From Proteus terrae (lineage in GTDB: Bacteria; Pseudomonadota; Gammaproteobacteria; Enterobacterales; Enterobacteriaceae), in the NCBI RefSeq assembly GCF_003144325.1, contig NZ_PENS01000012.1, forward strand, positions 1-64,000: 64,000 nt of DNA, in the 5' to 3' direction. The notes below the pieces were generated by a model. That model was not told the origin of the DNA. It worked only from the letters and a program-made list of their open reading frames with translations, and ran no database searches. Below are positions 40,401 through 48,775 of the stretch, in pieces (positions within the stretch are counted from its first letter, which is position 1; each line of letters begins with the position of its first letter). The position numbers were made by a program, and so were the translations under genes.

Positions 40401-42384
40401 CCACGATCACGATGCGATAGCTATATTGAAAAAGCTGATCCCAATAGGTGAAAGTGCCGATCTTCTACGTTATAACCCCACTGCACGCGCAGTAGCCGCA
40501 CTATTTTGGGAAACCAAACAAAATGAGCAATACCCTGCCTTGTGGCCTGAACGTGCAAGAACAGCACTGAATATTCAGCAATTATTCCATACAGATGACG
40601 CATTAACCGACCTGCAAGCTGAAATTGAAGCGGATATACGCCTATTCCTTCATGATAATCCGATTGAGTGCGAACACTATATTCCGATACAAGCCTCTGA
40701 ATATTTAAGCTTTGCGTTGGCGAGAACACCCATTGAATTGGTTTATAGCAAATACGCTAAAGAGCTAGTGATTGCACTGCAAAGTCGATTAGAAGAAGCC
40801 CATATGTGGATAGACTTTAATCGTTCACAACAAAATTTAGGTACGCGATACGCACAGCGTTGGGCACTGATCCAAAATTGGCTACAAGGGTTATGCTCTC
40901 TACCTGATTATACCGATCTTACGCCTTATATTCCGGGTGCTATCGCTATCATTATTTTAGATAAAGTCGCATCAGCCCGTTATAGCGAAGCCGATTTATA
41001 CTTTACAGTAACAGGACTATTAGGCTCTCACCCAACGATTGAAAATCAAGCGTTATCACTCAGTTTAGATGATTATTTCAGTCGAATGCGTAGGCAGAGA
41101 AAGAACTTTATTCCTGCATTTCGACAGTACCTCACCTTGCGCCAGAAAATAGTCAGTGATGAACGTGAGCGCTTAAAACTACATGAATTTAAAGCCAAAC
41201 CGTTAAGCTCTTTTGTCCGTAACAAGCTGATTAATGATGTTTATTTACCTATTATTGGCGACAATATGGCAAAACAAATTGGTGCTTTAGGAGAAGGTAA
41301 GCGCACCGATTTAATGGGATTATTATTAATGATCTCCCCTCCAGGTTACGGCAAAACCACATTAATGGAATATGCAGCCGCACGTTTAGGTCTTATTTTT
41401 ATGAAGATCAATGGTCCTGCGTTAGGACATAACGTGCTATCGCTCGATCCGGAGCAAGCGCCCAACGCAACAGCAAGACAAGAGCTTGAGAAACTCAACT
41501 TAGCGCTAGAAATGGGTAATAACGTTATGCTGTATGTGGATGATATTCAGCATACTCACCCTGAATTCTTACAAAAATTTATCTCACTGTGTGATGGAAC
41601 AAGACGTATTGAAGGGGTATGGAAAGGAAAAACCAAAACCTATGATATGCGTGGCAAAAAATTCTGTGTCGTGATGGCAGGAAACCCTTATACCGAATCA
41701 GGCGAAGTCTTCCGTATTCCTGATATGCTGGCTAACCGTGCTGATATTTATAACTTAGGTGAAGTATTAGGTGGTATGGATGAAGCCTTTGCGCTCAGTT
41801 ATATCGAAAACAGCCTAACATCTAATGCGGTATTAGCACCACTGGCTCTGCGTGATCTTAACGATCTCTATGTTTTAGTGGATAAAGCAATGGGGAGATC
41901 CGTTTCTACCAACACATTAAGTTACCCATATTCAGATGCTGAAATTAACGAAATAGTGATGGTACTTAAACACTTAATTACCTTACGAAACGTTATCTTA
42001 AAAGTGAATCAGCAATATATTGCCAGCGCTGCTCAATCAGATAAATATCGCACAGAGCCAGCATTCCGCTTGCAAGGTAGTTACCGCAATATGAATAAAT
42101 TAAGTGAGAAAGTATCTGCGGTAATGAATGATGAAGAAATTGAACGCTTGCTAGACGATCACTATCTTGGTGAAGCACAACTGCTAACAACAGGTGCTGA
42201 AGAGAACTTATTAAAACTTGCTGAGTTACGTGGAAAATTAACCGAAAAAGACACCATTCGTTGGGCACAAATCAAGAAAGACTTTATGCGTAATAAAGCA
42301 TTGGGTGGTGATAACGCTGATATTGGCGACCGCGTAGTATCACAGTTAGCCAATTTGGTGGAAAGTGTGCAAGGTCTACGTTAA
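37450..42384 (+). CDS. Giant AAA+ ATPase of the flotillin-associated type (often labelled DNA repair ATPase)
   Basis: The 1644-residue protein has three recognisable zones. Residues 1-510 form a beta-rich, probably propeller-like region, and about 520-900 form a long coiled-coil region with several helical blocks. The C-terminal third holds a MoxR-like AAA+ module: Walker A PPGYGKTT at 1297-1304, Walker B VMLYVDD with D1364 and D1365, a sensor segment VVMAGNPYTESGEVF, and an arginine in IPDMLANRADIYNLG. Databases commonly annotate such proteins as DNA repair ATPase (DUF3686), but I see no DNA-binding domain. Linkage to yqiJ-yqiK suggests a membrane role. Confidence 0.8.
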   Translation: MSDILDTNREQEILDSAVAQGGAYEILRKRLTEQGQQLHQKATELNQHRLDEFGQSQMDIIGRIRIRTENNCQARDIVRVGGWLLFGYNVFLGLKREIHLEDVFSLYRLIENEGEFDVEAVPYENTFLNDNRFIQDFTELYTYYKNTQLLQLVERDGKLLASFQIGARITDVRVFRWSISSDKQHIEYIDNRGERDIALPPAYDFEWTKTQREDTVNGRFPHINILDTVFVETTGGDLTVKCENNTEDGLGIYREAVLDKNQSLDDAQIEYAQTGSLILLKILPYREENWRYLVYNILAQTVQRIDAIGQACVQLPEDHGIIFPGGYYLQNGEYKTFDQPMEGMYFRRLRRSPNGEDVLYVFYSPSQGRLALFNYNMIERKLAVPLVGHGYAMLEDGKMVLFEGEGEEATRVHPMQVWQTPFYSEEFADKQPPRNGFYGRIGNADLVRGISEILHVAKEIEGNQISIARYEQLSSQPKNLLDLYYWFNDEHCSGIGKLLKDIAQTSELVLDEYEKVESIRQQSEKSMIEAINRQKSLLTLTLPDSWTDIQQFVDGLNSLNAHRGHLISLREFRYMDLTKLSAMETEITETQQRVSQATALFLASDKALQPFKTQLVAFENLIEKAQNSGQLDIPMNDMEKMSTDLDMLSNLMASLTFQDVTQQTHIIDAISQIYAQLNQSRARLQQKRKSQSSVESVAQFGAQFRLFSQGITNALSLATDPERCDEQLSRLLLQLEELESQFSHHDEFLDDILAKREELVETFESHKQVLLDDRQRRSQSLLTAANRLLENLQRRTSRLQSQDELNAFFASDPLSLKTRELIEKLREINDNVKADDIDARLKSSRDQAIRILRDKTDIFEDGGNIIKLGPRHRFSVNTQELDLTILPKEDKLWLYLTGTDYQEPIENAELTQLQPYWNASLESESDTVYRAEYLAYSIIYAAAKRQDGLDYETLKEALTIPEKLEKLVRDFATPRYKEGYEKGIHDHDAIAILKKLIPIGESADLLRYNPTARAVAALFWETKQNEQYPALWPERARTALNIQQLFHTDDALTDLQAEIEADIRLFLHDNPIECEHYIPIQASEYLSFALARTPIELVYSKYAKELVIALQSRLEEAHMWIDFNRSQQNLGTRYAQRWALIQNWLQGLCSLPDYTDLTPYIPGAIAIIILDKVASARYSEADLYFTVTGLLGSHPTIENQALSLSLDDYFSRMRRQRKNFIPAFRQYLTLRQKIVSDERERLKLHEFKAKPLSSFVRNKLINDVYLPIIGDNMAKQIGALGEGKRTDLMGLLLMISPPGYGKTTLMEYAAARLGLIFMKINGPALGHNVLSLDPEQAPNATARQELEKLNLALEMGNNVMLYVDDIQHTHPEFLQKFISLCDGTRRIEGVWKGKTKTYDMRGKKFCVVMAGNPYTESGEVFRIPDMLANRADIYNLGEVLGGMDEAFALSYIENSLTSNAVLAPLALRDLNDLYVLVDKAMGRSVSTNTLSYPYSDAEINEIVMVLKHLITLRNVILKVNQQYIASAAQSDKYRTEPAFRLQGSYRNMNKLSEKVSAVMNDEEIERLLDDHYLGEAQLLTTGAEENLLKLAELRGKLTEKDTIRWAQIKKDFMRNKALGGDNADIGDRVVSQLANLVESVQGLR

Positions 42385-42402
42385 AGATAAAAAATAGTCA
42401 TG

Positions 42403-42430
42403 TTTAGCCCACTTATTTTAGTGGGCTAAA
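42403..42430. terminator. Hairpin after the ATPase gene
   Basis: A perfect 11-bp inverted repeat TTTAGCCCACT / AGTGGGCTAAA with loop TATTTT, 19 nt after the stop codon. No T run follows, so it may act as a 3'-end stabilising or processing hairpin. Confidence 0.6.
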
Positions 42431-43092
42431 TACTACATAAATAATGTTTTATAAATCGAAAAACCTATTTCACGTTCACTATATTGATTTGTTCACAACA
42501 AATGAAAGCGTGAACATCGTTAAGATTAAATATATTTACTATTAATAAATCATGATATCAAAGGAAGAATTGTTGTAATATATATTATGAATTCTATTAA
42601 TAATTAAATTTATAGAAATTTAATTATATTTTATATAATTAATAACGCTATGATTAACAATAAATAACAATATTATTTAACAAATGATTATATCCAGTAC
42701 ATAAAATCCATATTAACTCACACTCTGAAAAGAATGAAATAAACGAGATATTAATAAGAATCACTCTTAATTTATTTATGAGATCTCTCTCTAAAGATAG
42801 AAAATTAACTTAGGATTAATAGCATAGAAATGATAGCATCAAAAATGCTATAAATTAACTCTATAATTTACATGACTTTAGTTTAAATAGATTAAAAAAT
42901 TTTAAATATATAGTCTTCAATTTATTAACAAGGAAGATAATAGATATCTTCATTAATAATTATTTAAACTTACTATTCTAATTTTTAGATTAAAGTTATC
43001 GAAAAATTATTCTATTTTTGTCTGGTTTAAGCCATTTTTATACCTGACGAGTAGCAACACAACAAAATACTTTCAATAAAAGTGGGCGTACT
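42431..43092. other. Extremely AT-rich intergenic region upstream of the AraC-type regulator
   Basis: About 660 bp with long A/T runs and many TAAT/TTAA words. No frame with a ribosome site is seen. This composition is typical of H-NS-bound DNA around accessory regulators. The araC-type promoter must lie near its right end. Confidence 0.5.
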
Positions 43093-44058
43093 ATGAAAAG
43101 CATGTTTACGACTCGGGAACTCCCTGACGTAGATCGGTTTTCCGTATTCAGGGATACAATAAAAGACCGCTTTTTATCGTCTTATGAATGCAATGAAGTC
43201 GAATTACCTCCTCATTCTCGATTTTATGCCAATATCGTTGAGCAGAAGGTGAAAAATATTCGCTTTATTCAGCTAGAGTCTAATGGGCATTGGGCGAGTA
43301 GCCGTCCTTTAACTCATAAACTGAGCTTAGAAGAGCATTTTCAAATTGAGATACAGCGTTCAGGAACCAGCCACCTTACTCAAGATGGAAGAACTGCATT
43401 TTTACGGCAAGGCGACTTTTGTATTTTTGATATGGCAAGACCCGTATCATGGTCTTTTGATAACGATTACTCATTATTTAAAATTTTGATCCCAAGAGAG
43501 AAATTGGCATCACGTTTAGGTAATACCCAAAATCTCACCGCAAGAGCGATACGTGGTAATAGTATTACCGGCTCTCTCGTTTATAGCTTTGTGATGCGCT
43601 ATATTCCGTTCTTAGATTCAATGCCACCACAACATGCACAGCAACTTGCTGATATTTTATTGAATTTAATTACATCTGCTTTCAGTGAATACAGTATTGC
43701 AACACCACCGCAAAGCTTAGGAAGATCAACACTATTTTATTTTGCTCAGCATTATCTTGAGCAACATCTTTCTGATCCTGATCTCAATGTAAATGAATGT
43801 GCTAATGCTTGTGGGATCTCCGTGCGCTATTTACAAATGTTATTTAAAGAACAAAATACCTCTGTACTTCGTTGGATCTACCAAAAACGTCTTGAGAATT
43901 ATAAAACGGCTTTAGTGAATCCTCTCTTGGCAGAGAAAAATATTACACAGTTAGCCTATGAATGTGGATTTAGCGATATTTCTAATTTAAGTCGAAAATT
44001 TAAATCCGAATTTTTTATGACACCTTCCGAATATCGGAAAATACACTCATTAAGATAA
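43093..44058 (+). CDS. AraC family transcriptional regulator (FeaR-like architecture)
   Basis: This 321-residue protein has an N-terminal AraC_binding_2-type sensor domain (about 30-200, with IEIQRSGTSHLTQDGRTAFLRQGDFCIFDMARP). Its C-terminal double helix-turn-helix (about 225-320) contains LNVNECANACGISVRYLQMLFKE and ITQLAYECGFSDISNLSRKFKSEFFMTPSEYRK. This layout is shared with FeaR and other metabolite-sensing activators. It is convergent with the end of the hydroxyacyl-CoA operon and is the only regulator near it, so control of that operon is a reasonable but unproved inference. Confidence 0.88.
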   Translation: MKSMFTTRELPDVDRFSVFRDTIKDRFLSSYECNEVELPPHSRFYANIVEQKVKNIRFIQLESNGHWASSRPLTHKLSLEEHFQIEIQRSGTSHLTQDGRTAFLRQGDFCIFDMARPVSWSFDNDYSLFKILIPREKLASRLGNTQNLTARAIRGNSITGSLVYSFVMRYIPFLDSMPPQHAQQLADILLNLITSAFSEYSIATPPQSLGRSTLFYFAQHYLEQHLSDPDLNVNECANACGISVRYLQMLFKEQNTSVLRWIYQKRLENYKTALVNPLLAEKNITQLAYECGFSDISNLSRKFKSEFFMTPSEYRKIHSLR

Positions 44059-44131
44059 ATAAACTAATTACCTCCCCCCCTAGTTTACATTTTGGAGGTT
44101 ATTCTAGAGGGAGGAGATAAAAGTTATCACA

Positions 44132-44416
44132 TCAGCCGTAACGAAACTCAATGCCTAATGTGCCACACGGATACTCCCATTTTTTTAAAATTGTATCGCC
44201 ACATAAAACACGGCAAGTACCACACTCTAAACATCCTGCATAATCAAAAAGATATTGTCCTTTTTCATCTTTTTTATATAACCCTGCGGGGCAAGCTTTC
44301 ATTAAGATTTCAAATTGTGCAGGATCGATATCATCCTTTAAAACGATATGTGGATTTTCCTCATCCACATTAAATTTATTGACGCCTAATTTAACGTCTA
44401 CGTTTACTTGACTCAT
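44132..44416 (-). CDS. fixX: FixX-like ferredoxin (hydroxyacyl-CoA operon set)
   Basis: The 94-residue ferredoxin-like partner of FixC. Cysteines in CPAGLY and CLECGTCRVLCG coordinate a [4Fe-4S] cluster as in the ETF:quinone oxidoreductase ferredoxin domain. It starts inside the fixC stop codon (ATGA overlap). It is clearly a paralogue of the fixX at 58230-58517: both start MS..VNVDVKLG(V/I)NKFNVDEENPHI. It is the last gene of the operon. Confidence 0.92.
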   Translation of the reverse strand: MSQVNVDVKLGVNKFNVDEENPHIVLKDDIDPAQFEILMKACPAGLYKKDEKGQYLFDYAGCLECGTCRVLCGDTILKKWEYPCGTLGIEFRYG

Positions 44417-45699
44417 AAAGAACGTACCCCCTTAAATCCATCTTTAATTAAGTTCATCACACCGACTTTCTTAACTTGAGACAGTATTTTCTTACGCACA
44501 GGTTTTTCTGGGCCATTAATCACGAATAAATCATGCATGACATTGGCAGCCATTTGCGGGTAATCCGTAAAGAATCTTGTATTATCAAGGAAAGAAGGTA
44601 AGTCTTTGTATAACTTCATATCTTTCATGACGAAACTGTCATTTAATAAAGATTGGTAGCAACTTAATTCTTTTTGGTTATAGCTGTTTTGCTCTTTCGC
44701 CATTAATACTGCTTTTGCAGCCGCTTCACCAGAGGCAATTGCTAGATCCATCCCTCTTACGGTATAACCAACGTTAAGGCAAAATCCAGCAGCATCTCCC
44801 GCAACTAATACACCATCTTTAACTAATTCAGATACCATATTCATGCCACCTTCGGGCACCATATGCGCTGAATATTCTAATAATTTGCCGTCTTTGATAA
44901 GTGGTGCAACAACAGGATGTTGTTTAAAATCTTCTAATAATTGAGGAACCGTTTTTTCAAATTTATCGACATTATGTAGCCCTAAAACAAGGCCTAAAGA
45001 AACAGTGTTTTTATTGGTATATAAGAATCCGCCACCTAAATATCCGCCTGATGGTGCGCCAGCAAAAAGCCAAGCTAAGCCTTCATCATTAGTACAACCA
45101 AATCGGTCTTCCATTTGTTGTGGCGTGAATTCCAATAACTCTTTAACCCCTACCGCTACGGTATGAGGATTAACTTTTTGTGTCATACCTAACTGTTTTG
45201 CTAATAATGAGTTAACACCATCAGCAAGAATAACAACGTGGGCTTCAATTTCATCATCACCCGCTTTTACACCACATACCTTGCCATCTTTTACCAACAC
45301 TTCATCGACACGAACACCTGTGATCACTTGTGCGCCAGCGTCTTCAGCTTTTTCCATTAACCATTGGTCAAATGAAGAACGCAATACAGTATAAGAGCGC
45401 GCGGCTTCCTCTTCTTGCTGAGTGTGTTGATAATCTAAAGTGACTCCATCGGTTTCCGTTAGCATGGAAATTTTTTCGCGTGTCACAAGCCGTTCAACAG
45501 GGGCTTCTTGGGCAAAATTGGGAATAATTTTTTCAAGACTGTGTGCATATAAACGCCCACCTGTCATATTTTTACTGCCAGCGAAATTACCTCGCTCTAC
45601 TACTAAAACATCACACCCTGCTTGTGCTAATACATAGGCAGCAGTACCACCAGCAAGTCCACCACCCACAATAATGGCGTCAAAAATATCGTCTGACAT
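44413..45699 (-). CDS. fixC: FixC-like FAD oxidoreductase (ETF:quinone oxidoreductase type)
   Basis: The 428-residue flavoprotein has the FAD-binding Rossmann motif GGGLAGGTAAYVLAQAGCDVLVVERG at the N-terminus. It also has GGRLYAH and a second FAD contact VLVAGDAAGFCLNVGYTVRGMDLAIASG. With FixX it is equivalent to ETF:ubiquinone oxidoreductase and should link the quinone pool to the FixAB electron-transfer flavoprotein. It is a full-length paralogue of the FixC at 58514-59806. Confidence 0.93.
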   Translation of the reverse strand: MSDDIFDAIIVGGGLAGGTAAYVLAQAGCDVLVVERGNFAGSKNMTGGRLYAHSLEKIIPNFAQEAPVERLVTREKISMLTETDGVTLDYQHTQQEEEAARSYTVLRSSFDQWLMEKAEDAGAQVITGVRVDEVLVKDGKVCGVKAGDDEIEAHVVILADGVNSLLAKQLGMTQKVNPHTVAVGVKELLEFTPQQMEDRFGCTNDEGLAWLFAGAPSGGYLGGGFLYTNKNTVSLGLVLGLHNVDKFEKTVPQLLEDFKQHPVVAPLIKDGKLLEYSAHMVPEGGMNMVSELVKDGVLVAGDAAGFCLNVGYTVRGMDLAIASGEAAAKAVLMAKEQNSYNQKELSCYQSLLNDSFVMKDMKLYKDLPSFLDNTRFFTDYPQMAANVMHDLFVINGPEKPVRKKILSQVKKVGVMNLIKDGFKGVRSL

Positions 45700-45724
45700 A
45701 CTTTCCTATCCTTTTATTATGTGT

Positions 45725-45754
45725 GGTCGCTTAGTAAATTATCACTAAGCGACC
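45725..45754 (-). other. Intercistronic hairpin between fixB and fixC (hydroxyacyl-CoA operon)
   Basis: The perfect 11-bp stem GGTCGCTTAGT / ACTAAGCGACC has an 8-nt loop and no T run on the minus strand. It is likely an RNA processing or stability element rather than a terminator. Confidence 0.6.
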
Positions 45755-45762
45755 TACGGTGA

Positions 45763-46704
45763 TTAGCCGCCAAGCTTCGCGGTTAATGCAGGTAACACTT
45801 TGTAGAGGTCGCCAACAATACCGTAATCCACCATGTTGAAAATTGGGGCATTTTTATCTTTGTTGATACCAACAATGATTTTTGCTCTATCCACACCAAC
45901 CATATGTTGGATTTGCCCTGAAATGCCGACAGCAACATAAACATCTGCACCTAAAGTCACGCCTGAAACACCAATGTAGCGATCGTGTTCCATCCAGCCT
46001 TCACCTTCAGCGATTGGACGAGAACAACCCACTTCACCTTGAAGGGCTTTCGCTAATGCTGACGCTAATGCAATATCATCTGCCTTAGCAAAACCACGTC
46101 CAACACCAACAACACAATGCGCTTTACCTAAATCAACGGTACTGCCTTGTTTTGGCTTACGAGCTAACACTTTTAATGTATGTGCGGGGGCGATAAAGGC
46201 ACTTTGCACCACAGGTGCATTGGGTGCGTCTTTGATGGGTTCAACATCAAGTGCACTGCCCACAGTGGCAATCGCATAAGATGAGCGAATTTCTGCTTTA
46301 GCATGTGCTAAACCACCATAAACTTGGTGTGTCGCAATCACGGTATTGTTTTCAATAGCAAGACTTAATGCATCACTGATAACACCAGCTTTTAACGTCA
46401 CGCCAAGGCGAGCTGCTATCGCTTTTGCACGTTTTGATGAAGCAAGGAGAACCAGTGCATTCGCGCCCGCTTCTTTAATAATGGCGGCAAAAGAGGCTGC
46501 ATAATCTTCAGCAATTACACCTTCTTGTGGTGCGAAACAATAAACACAGTCAGCGCCTAAATTGACACATTCACGCGTACTTTCATCATCACCAATAAAC
46601 AGCACATTAACCTTTTCACCAAGACCACGAGCAAACGCAATCAGCTTTGCTAAATCATCCGCTTTTTCGGCATAAACAAAGGTAGTAGGTAGTAAACTAG
46701 CCAT
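45763..46704 (-). CDS. fixB: FixB-like electron-transfer flavoprotein alpha subunit
   Basis: The 313-residue EtfA-family subunit has the C-terminal FAD domain with [32 protein letters not shown], the FAD signature. AAGGAG precedes the ATG. It pairs with the adjacent fixA product 11 nt upstream. The paralogue is at 59864-60802. As part of the ETF it would donate electrons to the acyl-CoA dehydrogenase encoded one gene further upstream. Confidence 0.93.
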   Translation of the reverse strand: MASLLPTTFVYAEKADDLAKLIAFARGLGEKVNVLFIGDDESTRECVNLGADCVYCFAPQEGVIAEDYAASFAAIIKEAGANALVLLASSKRAKAIAARLGVTLKAGVISDALSLAIENNTVIATHQVYGGLAHAKAEIRSSYAIATVGSALDVEPIKDAPNAPVVQSAFIAPAHTLKVLARKPKQGSTVDLGKAHCVVGVGRGFAKADDIALASALAKALQGEVGCSRPIAEGEGWMEHDRYIGVSGVTLGADVYVAVGISGQIQHMVGVDRAKIIVGINKDKNAPIFNMVDYGIVGDLYKVLPALTAKLGG

Positions 46705-46715
46705 TTTTAATCTCC

Positions 46716-47492
46716 TTATTGATTAACCGCTTGGCGTAAATGTTCAGCAAAAGTGGCAATATTTTCATCTGAATCACCTTCTAAAATAATGCCAAGGCGA
46801 TCAGTCTGTTCTGGTGCACAAACTTGTGTTTGCACAACAGTCAGAGCAGAAATATCAATACCGATATCTCCCAAACCCAGCTTTTCAACAGGCTTTTTAT
46901 TTGCTGCTAAAATGGCTTTCATTGAAGGGAGCTTTGGTGTGTTAATACTTGAAGTGACACACACAACGGCAGGTAATGTCAGCTCTAGTTCTTCCGTGAT
47001 ATTTTCTAAGTCACGTTCAACAATGATTTTGTCACCTTCAACGGTGATTTTGTTTACTGCGTTGACACAAGGTAAACCTAAATATTCACCTACCGCTAAA
47101 CCTGTTTGTTGAGCGTATAAGTCACCAGAACCTTCGCCGAAAACTAATAAGTCAAAACCAACTTTTTGTGCCGCTTGCGCAATAATATTGGCAGTATCCG
47201 TTGAATAAAGAGCGCTACATGCATCATCTGCAACCAGTGTTAATGCATCAGGGCCACGCGATAAAATATCTTTTTTGATCTTCGCGTTTTCAACCATTGC
47301 ACCTGTACCCACACTTAATGCAGTTACAGTGCTATCACCAAGGGTAGAGGCAATTTCTACTGCGGTTTCAATGGCATTCAAGTCATACAAGCTAATTTTT
47401 AAACCCGCATTATCGGTTGCGAGTGTACGGTCAGGCCGTGTTGTGATGTCTTGTTCGTCATGAACAACCTTACAGCAGGCAATAAGTTTCAT
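46716..47492 (-). CDS. fixA: FixA-like electron-transfer flavoprotein beta subunit
   Basis: The 258-residue EtfB-family subunit begins MKLIACCKVVHDEQDI and has the conserved LNAIETAVEIA, SRGPDALTLV and VFGEGSGDLYAQQTGLAVGEYLGLP regions. Its start is preceded by GGAG. It dimerises with FixB. The paralogue at 60814-61587 shares the same landmarks ([11 protein letters not shown]). It follows the acyl-CoA dehydrogenase gene. Confidence 0.93.
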   Translation of the reverse strand: MKLIACCKVVHDEQDITTRPDRTLATDNAGLKISLYDLNAIETAVEIASTLGDSTVTALSVGTGAMVENAKIKKDILSRGPDALTLVADDACSALYSTDTANIIAQAAQKVGFDLLVFGEGSGDLYAQQTGLAVGEYLGLPCVNAVNKITVEGDKIIVERDLENITEELELTLPAVVCVTSSINTPKLPSMKAILAANKKPVEKLGLGDIGIDISALTVVQTQVCAPEQTDRLGIILEGDSDENIATFAEHLRQAVNQ

Positions 47493-47545
47493 AATTCACA
47501 TTCTCCGTTTTGCACAATGCAACAAATTAATAAGCTCAAATCTCA

Positions 47546-48685
47546 TTACGCTAAAATATGTTTAGCAATAACCATGCGTTGCACTTCACTTGTGCCTTCA
47601 AAAATTTCGGTGAGTTTTGCTTCACGCATCAGACGTTCAACAGGATAGGATTTGGTGTAACCCATACCACCATGTAATTGGACGGCTTTTTGAGTCACAT
47701 AAGTGGCAGCTTCTGCTGCATAAAGTTTGGCTTGAGCAGATTCACGGGTATAAGGAAGACCTGCCATTTTGGCAGCCGCAGCGCGATAAACCAGCATACG
47801 TGCGCAATCAACACGGGTTGCCATATCCACTAATACCCATTGAATACCTTGATTAGCAGCAATTGGTTTACCAAATTGAATACGCTCTTTGGTGTAAGCA
47901 ATCGTGGCATCTAATGCACTTTGCGCGATCCCTAATGCAAGCGCAGAACAACTTAAACGCCCACCATCTAAGGTTTCCATCGCGATATTAAAGCCTTTAC
48001 CTTCTTCGCCTAACATGGCGCTGGCTGAAACAACGCAATCACTAAAACTCACAGAGCAGGTTTCAGAACCGTTCATCCCCATTTTGTCTTCAGGTAAACC
48101 GATGCTGATACCTGGGTTGTCACGCTCAACTAAGAATGCAGTGATCCCTTTAACGCCTTTGCTTTTATCTGTCATAGCAAATACGATAAAGAACGCACCT
48201 TGAGGTGCTGCGGTGATCCACAATTTAGAGCCATTAATTACATAGTTATCGCCTTGGCGAACAGCGGTTGTTTCTTGAGCCGCAGCATCACAACCCGCGC
48301 TTGGTTCAGACAAACAGAAGCACCCTAATTTTTCGCCAGACACTACGCCCGGTAAAATGCGTGCTTTAGTCTCTTCATTAGCATATTTTTGAATAATTGG
48401 GCCCGTTAAAGAGCATTGTGAACCCATGATCATCGCGTGAGAGGCACTGACTTTTGCCATCTCTTCTGTTGCTAATACATAGCTAATTGCATCCGCCTCT
48501 GTACCACCATAAGCTTCATCAATATTGAAACCAAAGAGTCCTAATTCAGCCATCGGGGCGATGCTTTCACTTGGAAAACGATGCTCTTTATCAATTGCAC
48601 CTGCAATTGGTTTAATATCGTTTTCAACAAACTCTCTGACCATATCGCGGATCAGGACTTGTTCTTCTGTTAGCTGAAAATCCAT
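47546..48685 (-). CDS. Acyl-CoA dehydrogenase / enoyl-CoA reductase
   Basis: The 379-residue flavoenzyme has the FAD and substrate motifs CLSEPSAGCDAA, LWITAAPQGAFFIVFA, RIQFGKPIAANQGIQ and QLHGGMGYTKSYPVERLMREAK. The catalytic base is E363 in EIFEGTSE, as in short/medium-chain enzymes. The length and sequence resemble anaerobic acryloyl-CoA or cinnamoyl-CoA reductases more than CaiA. In this operon it should reduce the enoyl-CoA made by the dehydratase using electrons from FixAB. CAGAGGAAA precedes the ATG. Confidence 0.9.
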   Translation of the reverse strand: MDFQLTEEQVLIRDMVREFVENDIKPIAGAIDKEHRFPSESIAPMAELGLFGFNIDEAYGGTEADAISYVLATEEMAKVSASHAMIMGSQCSLTGPIIQKYANEETKARILPGVVSGEKLGCFCLSEPSAGCDAAAQETTAVRQGDNYVINGSKLWITAAPQGAFFIVFAMTDKSKGVKGITAFLVERDNPGISIGLPEDKMGMNGSETCSVSFSDCVVSASAMLGEEGKGFNIAMETLDGGRLSCSALALGIAQSALDATIAYTKERIQFGKPIAANQGIQWVLVDMATRVDCARMLVYRAAAAKMAGLPYTRESAQAKLYAAEAATYVTQKAVQLHGGMGYTKSYPVERLMREAKLTEIFEGTSEVQRMVIAKHILA

Positions 48686-48724
48686 GTTTATTTTCCTCTG
48701 AGAATATTTATGGTTATCTCTATG

Positions 48725-48759
48725 GCGTGCGACTTCACGTTTGTCGTCTTATCGCACGC
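48725..48759 (-). other. Intercistronic hairpin between permease and acyl-CoA dehydrogenase genes
   Basis: The stem GCGTGCGA / TCGCACGC includes an inner GAC/GTC pairing and has no T run on the minus strand. It is probably an RNA stability or processing element. Confidence 0.55.
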
Positions 48760-48775
48760 ATTAATGGGTTTATTT

